Shown: positions 26,099 through 35,074 of the stretch, in pieces
How positions within the stretch are numbered: position 1 is the first letter of the stretch
Layout of the letters: each line of letters opens with the position of its first letter
NCBI RefSeq assembly: GCF_900110835.1
Contig: NZ_FOJG01000001.1
Coordinates: 1,809,022 to 1,873,021 of the forward strand
DNA length: 64,000 bases
DNA from: Chitinophaga arvensicola
Lineage (GTDB): Bacteria > Bacteroidota > Bacteroidia > Chitinophagales > Chitinophagaceae
Direction of reading: 5' to 3'
Program-made: the position numbers and the translations under genes
Notes under the pieces: model-generated
Told to the model about the DNA's origin: nothing
The model's input: the letters and a program-made list of their open reading frames with translations, nothing else
Databases searched by the model: none

Positions 26099-26196
26099 TT
26101 TCCTCATTTCAAGGGGCTGATTACCAGTAATTTGTTAAATCAGGACAAACGGCAATGGAAAATTGCGAACGGCGAAGTAATTTTGTCCTTTCCCAG

Positions 26197-26204
26197 TAGC
26201 TTTG
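26197..26204 (+). promoter_or_regulatory. purQ: Possible -7 element for purQ
   Basis: TAGCTTTG matches TAnnTTTG. It lies 85 bases before the chosen ATG at 26289 and overlaps the alternative upstream start, which argues against that start. No TTTG is found at the ideal distance. Confidence 0.45.
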
Positions 26205-26288
26205 TTACCAGTAAAAAATGGTGACAGAAGCGGGACTAAAAAAACGTTTTTAAAGCATTATTTACACATAAACACAAAACATTTTCAG

Positions 26289-26981
26289 ATGAAATTTGGC
26301 GTTGTCACCTTTCCCGGTTCTAATTGTGATCATGATATGATTGATTCCCTGCGTAACGACCTGGGACAGGAAGTTATAGAACTGTGGCATAAGGATAAAG
26401 ACCTGAGCGCATTCAGCACAGAAGACTGTATCGTATTACCGGGTGGTTTTTCTTTTGGTGATTACCTGCGCTGCGGTGCTATTGCGAAGTTTAGTCCAAT
26501 GATGCAGAGTGTGATTGAATTTGCCAACAAAGGTGGCCGTGTAATTGGTGTTTGTAATGGTTTCCAGGTATTATGCGAAGCAGGACTGCTGCCAGGCGTA
26601 TTATTACAGAACCAGCATCAGCAGTTCATCTGCAAAAACGTATACCTGAAAAGTGAAAATACCACTGCTTCCCTGACAAAAGATGTAGCCGGCAGACCGC
26701 TGATGATTCCTATTGCTCATGGAGAAGGCCGTTACTATGCAGACGATGCTACCCTGGATGAACTGTTTAAGAACAACCAGGTATTATTCCGCTACTGCGA
26801 TGAATTTGGCAACATTATTGAAACTGCTAACCATAACGGCGCCATCCGTAACATAGCAGGCATCTGTAACAAAGCAAGAAATGTTTTTGGTATGATGCCT
26901 CACCCAGAAAGAGCTACCAGCCTCGCTTTGGGTAATACTGATGGTCAGCTGATTTTACAAAGTCTGATCAATAACAATTAA
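26289..26981 (+). CDS. purQ: Phosphoribosylformylglycinamidine synthase, glutaminase subunit
   Basis: 230-residue class I glutamine amidotransferase that supplies ammonia for the fourth step of purine synthesis. The catalytic Cys89 is in GVCNGFQVL; the His and Glu partners are in MMPHPER near the C-terminus. PGSNCDHD at the start and GGFSFGDYLRCGA are hallmark segments. The frame is open to an ATG at 26202, but the extra 29 residues have no family match and would start at the probable -7 element, so I use the ATG at 26289, where MKFGVVTFPGSN fits. Separate PurQ implies a separate PurL/PurS. Neither is nearby. Confidence 0.95.
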   Translation: MKFGVVTFPGSNCDHDMIDSLRNDLGQEVIELWHKDKDLSAFSTEDCIVLPGGFSFGDYLRCGAIAKFSPMMQSVIEFANKGGRVIGVCNGFQVLCEAGLLPGVLLQNQHQQFICKNVYLKSENTTASLTKDVAGRPLMIPIAHGEGRYYADDATLDELFKNNQVLFRYCDEFGNIIETANHNGAIRNIAGICNKARNVFGMMPHPERATSLALGNTDGQLILQSLINNN

Positions 26982-27016
26982 TAGATTAAATCAACCAACC
27001 AATTAAAAAGAAAAGC

Positions 27017-27472
27017 ATGAAAAAATTATTAACAGCACTGGCTTTATTCGCCTTGCCCATTCTGGCAAGTGCGCAGATAGAGAATCCGGTAAAATGGAGC
27101 TTTACCGCTAAGAAAGTGAATGCCACTACCTACGAAGTACACGCTACTGCTACTATTGATGCAGGCTGGCATGTATACGCACAGGAAGCTGGAGAAGGCC
27201 CGGTACCAACTGCCTTCAAATTCACCAAAAATCCACTCGCGGTAACTACCGGCAAAGTGGAAGAAGTAGGTAAACTGCATAAGTCATTCGACAAGAACTT
27301 CAACTCAGAACTGAAATACTACGAGAACACCGTAAATTTTGTGCAGAAAGTAACCGTAAAAGGTAAAGCTGCTACAAAAGTGAAAGGTAGCGTAGAATAC
27401 ATGGTGTGCGATGATCACCAGTGTTTGCCTCCTAAAGAAGTGGAATTTGCAGTAAGTGTTGGAGGAAAATAA
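27017..27472 (+). CDS. Stand-alone DsbD N-terminal-domain protein
   Basis: 151 residues: a signal peptide (about 19 residues, ending ILASAQ) and one domain like the periplasmic alpha domain of DsbD, an immunoglobulin fold that passes reducing power to thiol partners. The redox pair Cys131 and Cys136 lies in YMVCDDHQCLPPKE, matching the family C-x(n)-C-L-P-P pattern. DAGWHVYAQ is also typical. Located about 100 bases before a full-length DsbD whose own alpha domain lacks these cysteines, with a terminator between them. It starts 35 bases after purQ, so it may be read from the same promoter. Confidence 0.85.
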   Translation: MKKLLTALALFALPILASAQIENPVKWSFTAKKVNATTYEVHATATIDAGWHVYAQEAGEGPVPTAFKFTKNPLAVTTGKVEEVGKLHKSFDKNFNSELKYYENTVNFVQKVTVKGKAATKVKGSVEYMVCDDHQCLPPKEVEFAVSVGGK

Positions 27473-27504
27473 ATTGAATCCGGTAACTGATAACAATACT
27501 CGCA

Positions 27505-27540
27505 AAACGAGTTCCTCAAAAGGAACTCGTTTCTTGTTTT
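27505..27540 (+). terminator. Intrinsic terminator between the two DsbD-type genes
   Basis: AAACGAGTTCCT (27505-27516) pairs perfectly with AGGAACTCGTTT (27521-27532), a 4-base loop, followed by CTTGTTTT. Confidence 0.8.
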
Positions 27541-27574
27541 CTCAGATTTATATTATTTAAAGCCTATTGACTAT

Positions 27575-29626
27575 ATGAAGCATTTGCTTTCATTTTTAAT
27601 ACCCGTCTTTGCCCTGTTTGCATTGAAAGCAACCGCGCAGGACGCCGGCCCTAACCATGTGAAATGGGAGTTTTCAGCTGACAAAAAAAGTGAGCAGGAA
27701 TATGTACTGCACCTGAAGGGTACGATAGCAAAAAACTGGTTGATCTTTTCCACTACCATGGGAAATGATGATCCTAATACAAGGGTAGCACTCGACAGTA
27801 CCGTTAAAGCAACGATTACCGGTATCCAGGAAAATGGTAAACTGGAAAATCGTAAGGAGCCTTTATTCGATAACCTGGAGATTAAGTACTTTAAGAACGA
27901 AGTAGAATTACTGGCTGATGTAAAAGTAACCGGACCTGTTGAGAAACTGAAGGGTACCATTACTTACATGGTGCTGAAAGGTGAAGACGCGGTTCCTGAA
28001 GAAACTACTTTCAGTGTTACTATCGGAGACCCGGTGCCTGCCGAAACAGCGAAAACTGAAGCCGCAGCTCCTGCGCCAGGCGCTGATGTAAAGAATGATG
28101 TAGCAGATGATGACGCCTCTAACAAGTCGTTATGGTGGATCTTCATCGCCAGCTTTGGTGGTGGTTTCATTGCATTGATTACACCCTGCGTGTTCTCCAT
28201 GATTCCTATTACCGTGAGCTTCTTTACCAAGCGTAGCCAGACCAGGGCACAAGGTATCAAGAATGCGTTTATGTATTCCTTGTCTATCATTGTGATCTAT
28301 ACCTTGCTGGGTTTCATCATTACTAAAGTATTTGGTGCGAGTGCATTGAATTCGCTGGCCAGCAATGGTATCGCCAATATGATCTTCTTTATCATCTTCC
28401 TGTTGTTCGGGTTCTCCTTCCTGGGAGCCTTTGAAATCAGCTTACCCAGCTCCTGGGCGAATGTATCTGATTCCAAAGCCGGCATGGGCAGCATGGTGGG
28501 GATCTTCTTTATGGCGCTTACACTGGCTATTGTGTCTTTCTCCTGCACTGGTCCTATTTTGGGTAACCTGCTGGTACTGGCGGCCAAAGGAGGTAACTCC
28601 GGACCGCTGGTAGGTATGTTTGGTTTCTCGCTGGCACTGGCTATACCATTCTCCTTATTTGCCTTGTTCCCAAGTTTGCTGAATAAGATCGGTAAATCCG
28701 GTGGCTGGCTCAACGCAGTGAAGGTAACCCTCGGTTTCCTGGAACTGGCGCTGGCGCTGAAATTCCTCTCCAATGTGGATATGGCTTATCACTGGAACCT
28801 GCTGGACAGAGAGATCTTCCTGGCACTCTGGATCGCCATCTTTGCTTTACTCACGCTGTACCTGATAGGTAAGCTGAAGTTGAGCCACGACAGTGATGTA
28901 CCTTTCTTAACCGTAACAAGGCTCTGTTTTGCCATTGCTACATTCACTTTTGTGGTGTACATGGTGCCTGGTATGTGGGGCGCGCCGTTGAAAGGAATCA
29001 GCGGATTCCTGCCACACGAAGGTTCCCAGGACTTTAACCTGAATAAATCACTGATCAATATCCAGGCTTCACTGGAAAGTGGCGGCGGCGGTGGTAATGC
29101 TGGTAATGGTGCCGGCAATGCCAATACCATAAAGCCCAAGAAGCTGGTGGATATCCTGCATTCGGAAATCCCGGGTGTGGAGAACGTTTTCTTTGATTAT
29201 GAAGAAGCACTGGCTGCAGCTAAAGAAGCAAAGAAACCACTCATGCTCGATTTCACAGGACATACCTGCGTTAACTGCCGTAAGTTTGAAAAATCAGTGT
29301 TATCTGCTCCGGAAGTAATGAAGATCCTGCGTAATGATTTTATCGTGGCGTCTCTTTATACCGATGAGAAAACACTGCTGGCAGACACCGCACAATATGT
29401 GTCTAAAACTACCGGTGAAAAAGTAAAGAATATCGGTAACCTGAACCAGGATATTGAGATCACTCATTTTAACCGTAATTCCCAGCCTTATTATATTCCG
29501 GTTGACCTGGAAGGCAAAGCACTGGTGAATAAAGGTTATGGCTATGATCCGAAGGAGAACGTAGATGCGTTCGTGAAATACCTGGAAGAAGCAAAAGCGG
29601 AGTTTGCTAAACGTCACGCGAAGTAA
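27575..29626 (+). CDS. Thiol:disulfide interchange protein DsbD, N-domain lacking redox cysteines
   Basis: 683 residues. Signal peptide (about 21 residues), then an alpha domain (about 23-152). Next is an eight-helix membrane domain (about 185-470) with its Cys pair Cys205 (ITPCVFS) and Cys324 (SFSCTGP), and then a thioredoxin-like gamma domain with CVNC at 565-568. Electrons pass from cytoplasmic thioredoxin through the membrane Cys pair to the gamma CxxC. The alpha domain is unusual: where the neighbour reads YMVCDDHQC, this one reads YMVLKGEDA, so both cysteines are lost. A long Gly/Asn linker precedes the gamma domain. It may rely on the stand-alone protein just upstream (inference). Confidence 0.93.
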   Translation: MKHLLSFLIPVFALFALKATAQDAGPNHVKWEFSADKKSEQEYVLHLKGTIAKNWLIFSTTMGNDDPNTRVALDSTVKATITGIQENGKLENRKEPLFDNLEIKYFKNEVELLADVKVTGPVEKLKGTITYMVLKGEDAVPEETTFSVTIGDPVPAETAKTEAAAPAPGADVKNDVADDDASNKSLWWIFIASFGGGFIALITPCVFSMIPITVSFFTKRSQTRAQGIKNAFMYSLSIIVIYTLLGFIITKVFGASALNSLASNGIANMIFFIIFLLFGFSFLGAFEISLPSSWANVSDSKAGMGSMVGIFFMALTLAIVSFSCTGPILGNLLVLAAKGGNSGPLVGMFGFSLALAIPFSLFALFPSLLNKIGKSGGWLNAVKVTLGFLELALALKFLSNVDMAYHWNLLDREIFLALWIAIFALLTLYLIGKLKLSHDSDVPFLTVTRLCFAIATFTFVVYMVPGMWGAPLKGISGFLPHEGSQDFNLNKSLINIQASLESGGGGGNAGNGAGNANTIKPKKLVDILHSEIPGVENVFFDYEEALAAAKEAKKPLMLDFTGHTCVNCRKFEKSVLSAPEVMKILRNDFIVASLYTDEKTLLADTAQYVSKTTGEKVKNIGNLNQDIEITHFNRNSQPYYIPVDLEGKALVNKGYGYDPKENVDAFVKYLEEAKAEFAKRHAK

Positions 29627-29644
29627 ATAAACAGATATCATACG

Positions 29645-29684
29645 AAAGGGCTGATCAACATACAGTTGATCAGCCCTTTTTCGT
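29645..29684 (+). terminator. Intrinsic terminator after dsbD
   Basis: AAAGGGCTGATCAAC (29645-29659) pairs perfectly with GTTGATCAGCCCTTT (29665-29679), followed by TTTTCG. Confidence 0.85.
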
Positions 29685-29685
29685 T

Positions 29686-30186
29686 ACTATATCTTGCTAA
29701 TGAAGACTTTAGACAAGAGCAACTCCCTGGGGACCACTGTTATGGCCATACGACTATGCATACCTTATTTTCCCTTCGCTTCTTTATTACCCAAAAAAGT
29801 AAAAATGACAATTATTGCCGTTTGCGATAGAAAATTTGAAAATAATTGTAAATGGTACATTTATTTTTAGAAAATAATTAACTGTTTTGTAGATAACTTA
29901 CATTCATTGAATACCCGTTAGACGTTATGTAAAAATTCCTGAAAACTGAAAAACTAAATCACAACTATTGCTGATAGCTTAATCGTATCTGTGGCCTTGT
30001 GTGTTAACAAAATAAGAACAAGAAAAAAGCTAATCAAATCTAACATCGAATCAATAAACACAAAGTATCAATGACCAGCTCACGCGTACTGGCATTGGTT
30101 GTAACCTGTTGCTTTAAATTCTAAACTAAGAACATGAAAATCTAGTCTAGCCGAAACTATATTAATAAACCAAAATCACTTGTAGC
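29686..30186 (+). other. Long AT-rich region before susC
   Basis: About 500 bases without a credible gene. A weak promoter is possible at TTTG (29835-29838) and TACATTTA (29856-29863), but the spacer is 17 rather than 19 and the last base differs. AAAATAATT occurs twice (29839-29847, 29871-29879). No tRNA, sigma/anti-sigma gene or terminator was found. The transcript leader of susC would be around 300 bases if this promoter is used. Confidence 0.4.
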
Positions 30187-33100
30187 ATGAACCCACGTTA
30201 TGCAAAGGCATTGCTATTGCTATGTCTGTTTGCAACCAACACGAACTTTGCTTCTGCCAGCGCCCCCATGCCCGGCATTTGGCAACAAAATAATATTACT
30301 GTTAAGGGTAAAGTAAAAGATGCCAACGGCAATCCGTTACCCGGCGTAACTGTACGCGTTAAAGATACTCCGAAAGGCGCTGCCACAGATGCCAGCGGCA
30401 ATTATGTTCTCACAGATGTAAAGAAAGATGCCGTACTGATATTCCAGTACATCGGCTTCGATAGCCAGGAAGTGAAGCTGGAGGGAAAAACCAGTCTTAA
30501 TCTAACAATGGGCGAAAGCCAGAAAGTGCTGGATGAATATGTGGTAGTAGGTTATGGTACACAGAAGAAAGTCACAAAAACCGGCGCGGTTTCTTCCGTA
30601 AAAGGCGCCGAACTACAGCAATCTCCCAACGTAAACGTTTCAAATGCCCTGGTAGGGCGTGTCCCCGGGGTGATTGCCATCAACAACAGCGGTGAACCCG
30701 GAAATGATAACTCCCGAATTTTTGTTCGTGGCCGGAGTACATTGGGCAACAATAATCCACTGGTTGTTATCGATGGTTTCCCCCGCGTTGGCTTTGAACG
30801 TATCAATGGTAACGACATCGAAAGCGTTTCCGTATTGAAAGATGCCGCTGCGGCCATCTACGGTTCCCGCGCGGCCAACGGTGTTATTCTCATCAACACA
30901 AAAAGAGGTAAAATAGGTAAGCCCACTGTGACGTACGGCTTTAACCAGTCGTTTGTAACACCTACCCGTTTACCCAAAATGGCAGACGCGCAAACCTATG
31001 CCCAGGTAGTGAATGAGATCAATGCATACGGTGGACAACCGGCTAAATACACGCCGGAAGAAATCAAGAAATTCGGAGATGGCTCCGATCCATGGCTCTA
31101 CCCCAATACCGACTGGTACGATGCCGCCATAAAGAAAATCTCCCTGCAAAACAGGCACGACTTATCACTCAGCGGTGGTAATGAAAAAATGCTCTATTAT
31201 GTATCTATTGGTACCCTCTTCCAGGACGGGATCTATAAAAGCAGCGCCAATAAATACAAGCAACAAAGCGTGCGGGCTAACCTCGATGCAAATGTGAACG
31301 ACAATATCAAACTGAAGTTTAACCTCGCAGGACGCCTTGAAAACCGTAACTATCCGCCACGTAGCGCAGGATCTATCTTCAGATCCCTGATGCGCGGCCG
31401 TCCTACAGAAAATGCGATCTGGCCCAATGGATTACCCGGTCCGGATATCGAATACGGAGATAACCCGGTGGTAACGGGTACTAACGCTATTGGATATACG
31501 AATGATAAAAACTATGTGATCAATACTGATGTAGCGGCTATTGTAAACATACCATGGGTAACTGGTTTGTCGGTAGATGGAAGCTTTGCCTATGACCAGA
31601 ATTTTGATGTCTATAAATCATTTATCAAGCCCTGGACATTATACACACTGGCAGATGTGAATGATCCCAGCCATAAACTGAATCCGGGTTCCAGGGGCGT
31701 TAGCGCACCTGAGTTTACACAGAACTTTAACTCAGTACAACAGCTCACGTATAACGTGAAACTGAATTATGTACGTTCTTTTGGTAAACACAACCTCAGC
31801 ACCTTTGTAGCCTTTGAACAGGCATCGATGAGAGCAGATACATTCGGCGCCTTCCGCAAGTATTATATCAGTGATAAACTGGACCTGCTTAATCTCGGTG
31901 GTGATAAAGAAAAAAATAACAACGGTACCGCCGCAGAATTTTATCGTCGTAATTACTTCGGGCGTATATCGTATAATTTTAAAGAAACGTACCTGTTCGA
32001 CTTCAACCTGCGTTACGACGGCTCGCAGAATTTTCCTGCCGGACGTAGAATGGGCGCCTTCCCCGGAGCTTCTGCCGGTTGGGTATTGTCTAATGAGAAC
32101 TTCTGGAAACAAAGCATCCGCGCTGTTAATTATTTCAAGATTCGTGCAGCATGGGGACAAATGGGTAATGACCAGATCGATCCCTTCCAGTACCTGAGTA
32201 CCTATGGTTTCAGTGCACAGGGAGTGATGCTGGGCGGCGATCTGAACAAGGCGATTTATCAGTTACGTTCCCCGAATCCGCAAATTACCTGGGAAGTAGC
32301 GAATAACTATGATGTGGGTATTGAGGCCGGATTGCTGGGAGATAAGTTAACCTTCGAAGGTGACTACTTCCTGACCCGCCGTTCCAACATCCTTGTAAGT
32401 CGCAGTCTTTCTGTACCTGCTTATACCGGTATGACGCTTCCACAGGAAAACATCGGCCGCGTAGAAAATAAAGGATTCGAACTGGTACTGCGTCATAAAA
32501 ATGATATCCGCAAGTTCCATTACGAAGTAACCGGTACCGTTACCCATGCGCAGAACAGGATCCTGTATTGGGATGAAACGCCTAATGTACCGGCCTGGCA
32601 GCAATCTACCGGCAAACAGATTGATGCACCTTTATACTACCAGGCAATTGGTATTTATAAAGATGCAGAACAGGTGAAGAATACACCGCACCTCAATGAA
32701 GCAAGACCAGGAGATATTATTTTCGCGGATGTTAACGGTGACGGAAAGATAGATGACCTGGATAAAATCCGCGTGAACCGTACAGAAAATCCAACCTGGA
32801 TCTATGGTTTAACCCTCAATGCCAAATACAGCAACTTTGATATCACTATGCTGTGGCAGGGCGCCGGTGGCGCCAGTCAGTACCTGCGTACAGAATCCGG
32901 ATTGATCGGCAACTTCCCGATGGCGTATGTAGAAGATCGCTGGACAGAAAAGAATACCAGTGCTTCCTGGCCCCGTGCATTTGACCGCGATAGAGAATAT
33001 TGGGTAGGCCGTCAGAATACCTTTTGGTTCTGGAACACCAGTTATGTGCGTCTGAAAACACTGGATCTTGGTTACAATGTGCCGGAAACATTATGCAGAC

Positions 33101-33255
33101 GTTATGGATTACAAAACCTGCGCGTGTATGTGAGCGGACAAAATCTGCTGACATTCGACAAAGTGAAAATCTTTGATCCGGAAGCGCCACAGGGCAGCGG
33201 TCAGTTCTATCCACAAACCAAGATTTACAATGTGGGCGTAAAAGTTACCTTCTAA
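30187..33255 (+). CDS. SusC/RagA-type TonB-dependent outer-membrane transporter
   Basis: 1022 residues, an outer-membrane beta-barrel that imports oligosaccharides or peptides using TonB energy. A signal peptide of about 25 residues is followed by a carboxypeptidase-regulatory-like domain (about 37-108: GKVKDANGNPLPGVTVRVKD). Next is the plug domain (about 115-240), with the family GYGTQKK, VSNALVGRVPGV, FVRGRSTLGNNNPLVVIDG and DAAAAIYGSRAANGVI. The rest is barrel, ending in VGVKVTF with the terminal aromatic needed for assembly. Its SusD partner follows after 10 bases. No sugar-cutting enzymes, regulator or sigma/anti-sigma genes adjoin, so the substrate cannot be inferred. Confidence 0.97.
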   Translation: MNPRYAKALLLLCLFATNTNFASASAPMPGIWQQNNITVKGKVKDANGNPLPGVTVRVKDTPKGAATDASGNYVLTDVKKDAVLIFQYIGFDSQEVKLEGKTSLNLTMGESQKVLDEYVVVGYGTQKKVTKTGAVSSVKGAELQQSPNVNVSNALVGRVPGVIAINNSGEPGNDNSRIFVRGRSTLGNNNPLVVIDGFPRVGFERINGNDIESVSVLKDAAAAIYGSRAANGVILINTKRGKIGKPTVTYGFNQSFVTPTRLPKMADAQTYAQVVNEINAYGGQPAKYTPEEIKKFGDGSDPWLYPNTDWYDAAIKKISLQNRHDLSLSGGNEKMLYYVSIGTLFQDGIYKSSANKYKQQSVRANLDANVNDNIKLKFNLAGRLENRNYPPRSAGSIFRSLMRGRPTENAIWPNGLPGPDIEYGDNPVVTGTNAIGYTNDKNYVINTDVAAIVNIPWVTGLSVDGSFAYDQNFDVYKSFIKPWTLYTLADVNDPSHKLNPGSRGVSAPEFTQNFNSVQQLTYNVKLNYVRSFGKHNLSTFVAFEQASMRADTFGAFRKYYISDKLDLLNLGGDKEKNNNGTAAEFYRRNYFGRISYNFKETYLFDFNLRYDGSQNFPAGRRMGAFPGASAGWVLSNENFWKQSIRAVNYFKIRAAWGQMGNDQIDPFQYLSTYGFSAQGVMLGGDLNKAIYQLRSPNPQITWEVANNYDVGIEAGLLGDKLTFEGDYFLTRRSNILVSRSLSVPAYTGMTLPQENIGRVENKGFELVLRHKNDIRKFHYEVTGTVTHAQNRILYWDETPNVPAWQQSTGKQIDAPLYYQAIGIYKDAEQVKNTPHLNEARPGDIIFADVNGDGKIDDLDKIRVNRTENPTWIYGLTLNAKYSNFDITMLWQGAGGASQYLRTESGLIGNFPMAYVEDRWTEKNTSASWPRAFDRDREYWVGRQNTFWFWNTSYVRLKTLDLGYNVPETLCRRYGLQNLRVYVSGQNLLTFDKVKIFDPEAPQGSGQFYPQTKIYNVGVKVTF

Positions 33256-33265
33256 TTTAACAGCC

Positions 33266-34999
33266 ATGAGAAAAAAAATCGTATTTAAATATATAGCCGG
33301 CGCTTTCCTGTTATGTGCAGCGTCCGCCTGCAATAAGGATTTCCTGGAAAGAAAACCACTGACTTCCTACGAAGAATCAGATGTATGGAAGGACAAAGGA
33401 TTGATACAGGCATTTGTGAATGACCTGTATGTACAAACGCGTTCGGGGTTTGAAGAAACAATGTTGTCTTCCATGTCGGATGAAAGCCAGTTTATCCATG
33501 ATAAAAACACTTCCAGGGTAGTAAACGGTAATATGACCCCGGAAGATCTGGGGGCATTGAATGATTTCTCCCGCTGGGACAATCACTATAAGGAAATCCG
33601 TAACTGTAACCTGTTCCTGGAAAAGATCAAGGATGTAGACATCGCCCAGGATCTGCGCGACCGTTTAACAGGAGAAGTGCATTTTATGCGTGCCTGGTAT
33701 TATCATATGCTGGTGAGATATTATGGCGGGGTGCCGTTAATCACCAAAACGTTTGCCGTTAAAGGCGATGAGCAGGAAATCCTCAGCATAAAGCGGGCTA
33801 CTTTCGAAGAATGTGTCAATTTCATCGCTAAAGAATGTGATGATGCTGCGCAACTGCTGCCTGTTACTTACTCAGATGCCGCCAGCAATGGCCGTGTTAC
33901 CAAAGGTGCGGCGCTGGCGCTGAAGTCCAGGATCTTACTGTTTGCCGCCAGTGATTTATTTGATGGCGTGAGCAATGAGCTGATAGGATATAAGACCGCC
34001 GGTCAGCAGGCACGTATGACGCTCGCTAAAAATGCTGCGAAGGCGGTGATGGATATGAAACAGTATGAACTGCATCATCCTACAGACTCCGCGGCAGAAA
34101 ACTATTCCCGCGTATTCCTCGACAAAGGTAACAAGGAGCTTATTTTCATCAAGCAGTACGACAAAGCATTGCAGGGTACGCAGCACGATAAGTACAACGG
34201 GCCTAACGGTTATCATAACTGGGGTGGAAATGTACCATTGGAAAACTTTGTGACCGGTTACCAGATGAAAGATGGTTCTGAATTTTCCTGGAGTAATGCG
34301 GCAGAAGCAAAGGCGCCTTATCTGAACCGTGATCCGCGTTTCTACGCCACCATTCTGTATGATGGTGCCAAATGGAAAGCCCGTCCTTCTGATGCGGCAC
34401 AGGTGGATCCTATTGGCCTTATTCAGACCGGTAAATACGAAGTGCCCGGTAAAGACAGCATCGACGGATTGGATACGCGCAAGAGCACTATTGAAAACTG
34501 GAATGGTACTTTCTCCGGTTACTATCTGCGGAAGTTCATGGACATCAATCTGGATGCGCAGTTCTTCAATGGCGATCAGAGCTGGGTATTTATGCGTTAT
34601 GCAGAAGTATTGCTCAACTATGCAGAAGCCAGTATCTGGTCGGGCGATGAAAGTGGCGGCAGGGATGTGTTGAATATGGTACGTACCCGTGCGGGGATGC
34701 CTGAAATAACGGTTTCCGGTGCTGCTTTAAAAGCTGCATTGAAGTATGAAAGGAGATATGAACTGGCTTATGAAGAGCATCGTTTCTTTGATGCCCGCCG
34801 TTGGAAAGATGCGCCCGTAGTATTCGGAAGCAATGCAATCGGGATTGAAGTACGTGGTTCTACTGTAGCGGGGCATCCTTTTAAATATAGCCCGATCAGT
34901 ATCCAGGAGCGTTCTTTCCCGGTGAAACAATATTTTGCGCCGCTACCGGCAGCAGAAATACGGAAGAATCCAAATCTGTTGCAGCAACCGGGGTATTAA
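33266..34999 (+). CDS. SusD/RagB-type surface glycan-binding lipoprotein
   Basis: 577 residues. Lipoprotein signal MRKKIVFKYIAGAFLLCAAS with the lipidated Cys22 (ASAC), then NKDFLERKPLTSY, a typical SusD beginning. TPR-like helices follow, and the C-terminal RYELAYEEHRFFDARRWKD is a strong RagB/SusD hallmark. It forms the lid on the SusC barrel, 10 bases upstream, and captures the substrate at the cell surface. It ends at a shared terminator with hisS. Substrate unknown. Confidence 0.96.
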   Translation: MRKKIVFKYIAGAFLLCAASACNKDFLERKPLTSYEESDVWKDKGLIQAFVNDLYVQTRSGFEETMLSSMSDESQFIHDKNTSRVVNGNMTPEDLGALNDFSRWDNHYKEIRNCNLFLEKIKDVDIAQDLRDRLTGEVHFMRAWYYHMLVRYYGGVPLITKTFAVKGDEQEILSIKRATFEECVNFIAKECDDAAQLLPVTYSDAASNGRVTKGAALALKSRILLFAASDLFDGVSNELIGYKTAGQQARMTLAKNAAKAVMDMKQYELHHPTDSAAENYSRVFLDKGNKELIFIKQYDKALQGTQHDKYNGPNGYHNWGGNVPLENFVTGYQMKDGSEFSWSNAAEAKAPYLNRDPRFYATILYDGAKWKARPSDAAQVDPIGLIQTGKYEVPGKDSIDGLDTRKSTIENWNGTFSGYYLRKFMDINLDAQFFNGDQSWVFMRYAEVLLNYAEASIWSGDESGGRDVLNMVRTRAGMPEITVSGAALKAALKYERRYELAYEEHRFFDARRWKDAPVVFGSNAIGIEVRGSTVAGHPFKYSPISIQERSFPVKQYFAPLPAAEIRKNPNLLQQPGY

Positions 35000-35020
35000 A
35001 CTATTCTGTTGGTGTGCATA

Positions 35021-35056
35021 AAAAAAGCGTGATGCCTCAGGGCGTCACGCTTTTTT
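35021..35056. terminator. Bidirectional intrinsic terminator (susD / hisS)
   Basis: AAAAAAGCGTGATGCC (35021-35036) pairs with GGCGTCACGCTTTTTT (35041-35056) with one G-T wobble and a 4-base loop. A/T runs at both ends serve both convergent transcripts. Confidence 0.88.
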
Positions 35057-35074
35057 TATGAAGTAGTTTTTTTA

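Noticed and set aside
26202..26288. 29-residue N-terminal extension of PurQ
   Set aside because: It starts at the possible -7 element and has no similarity to PurQ; MKFGVVTFPGSN is the normal start.
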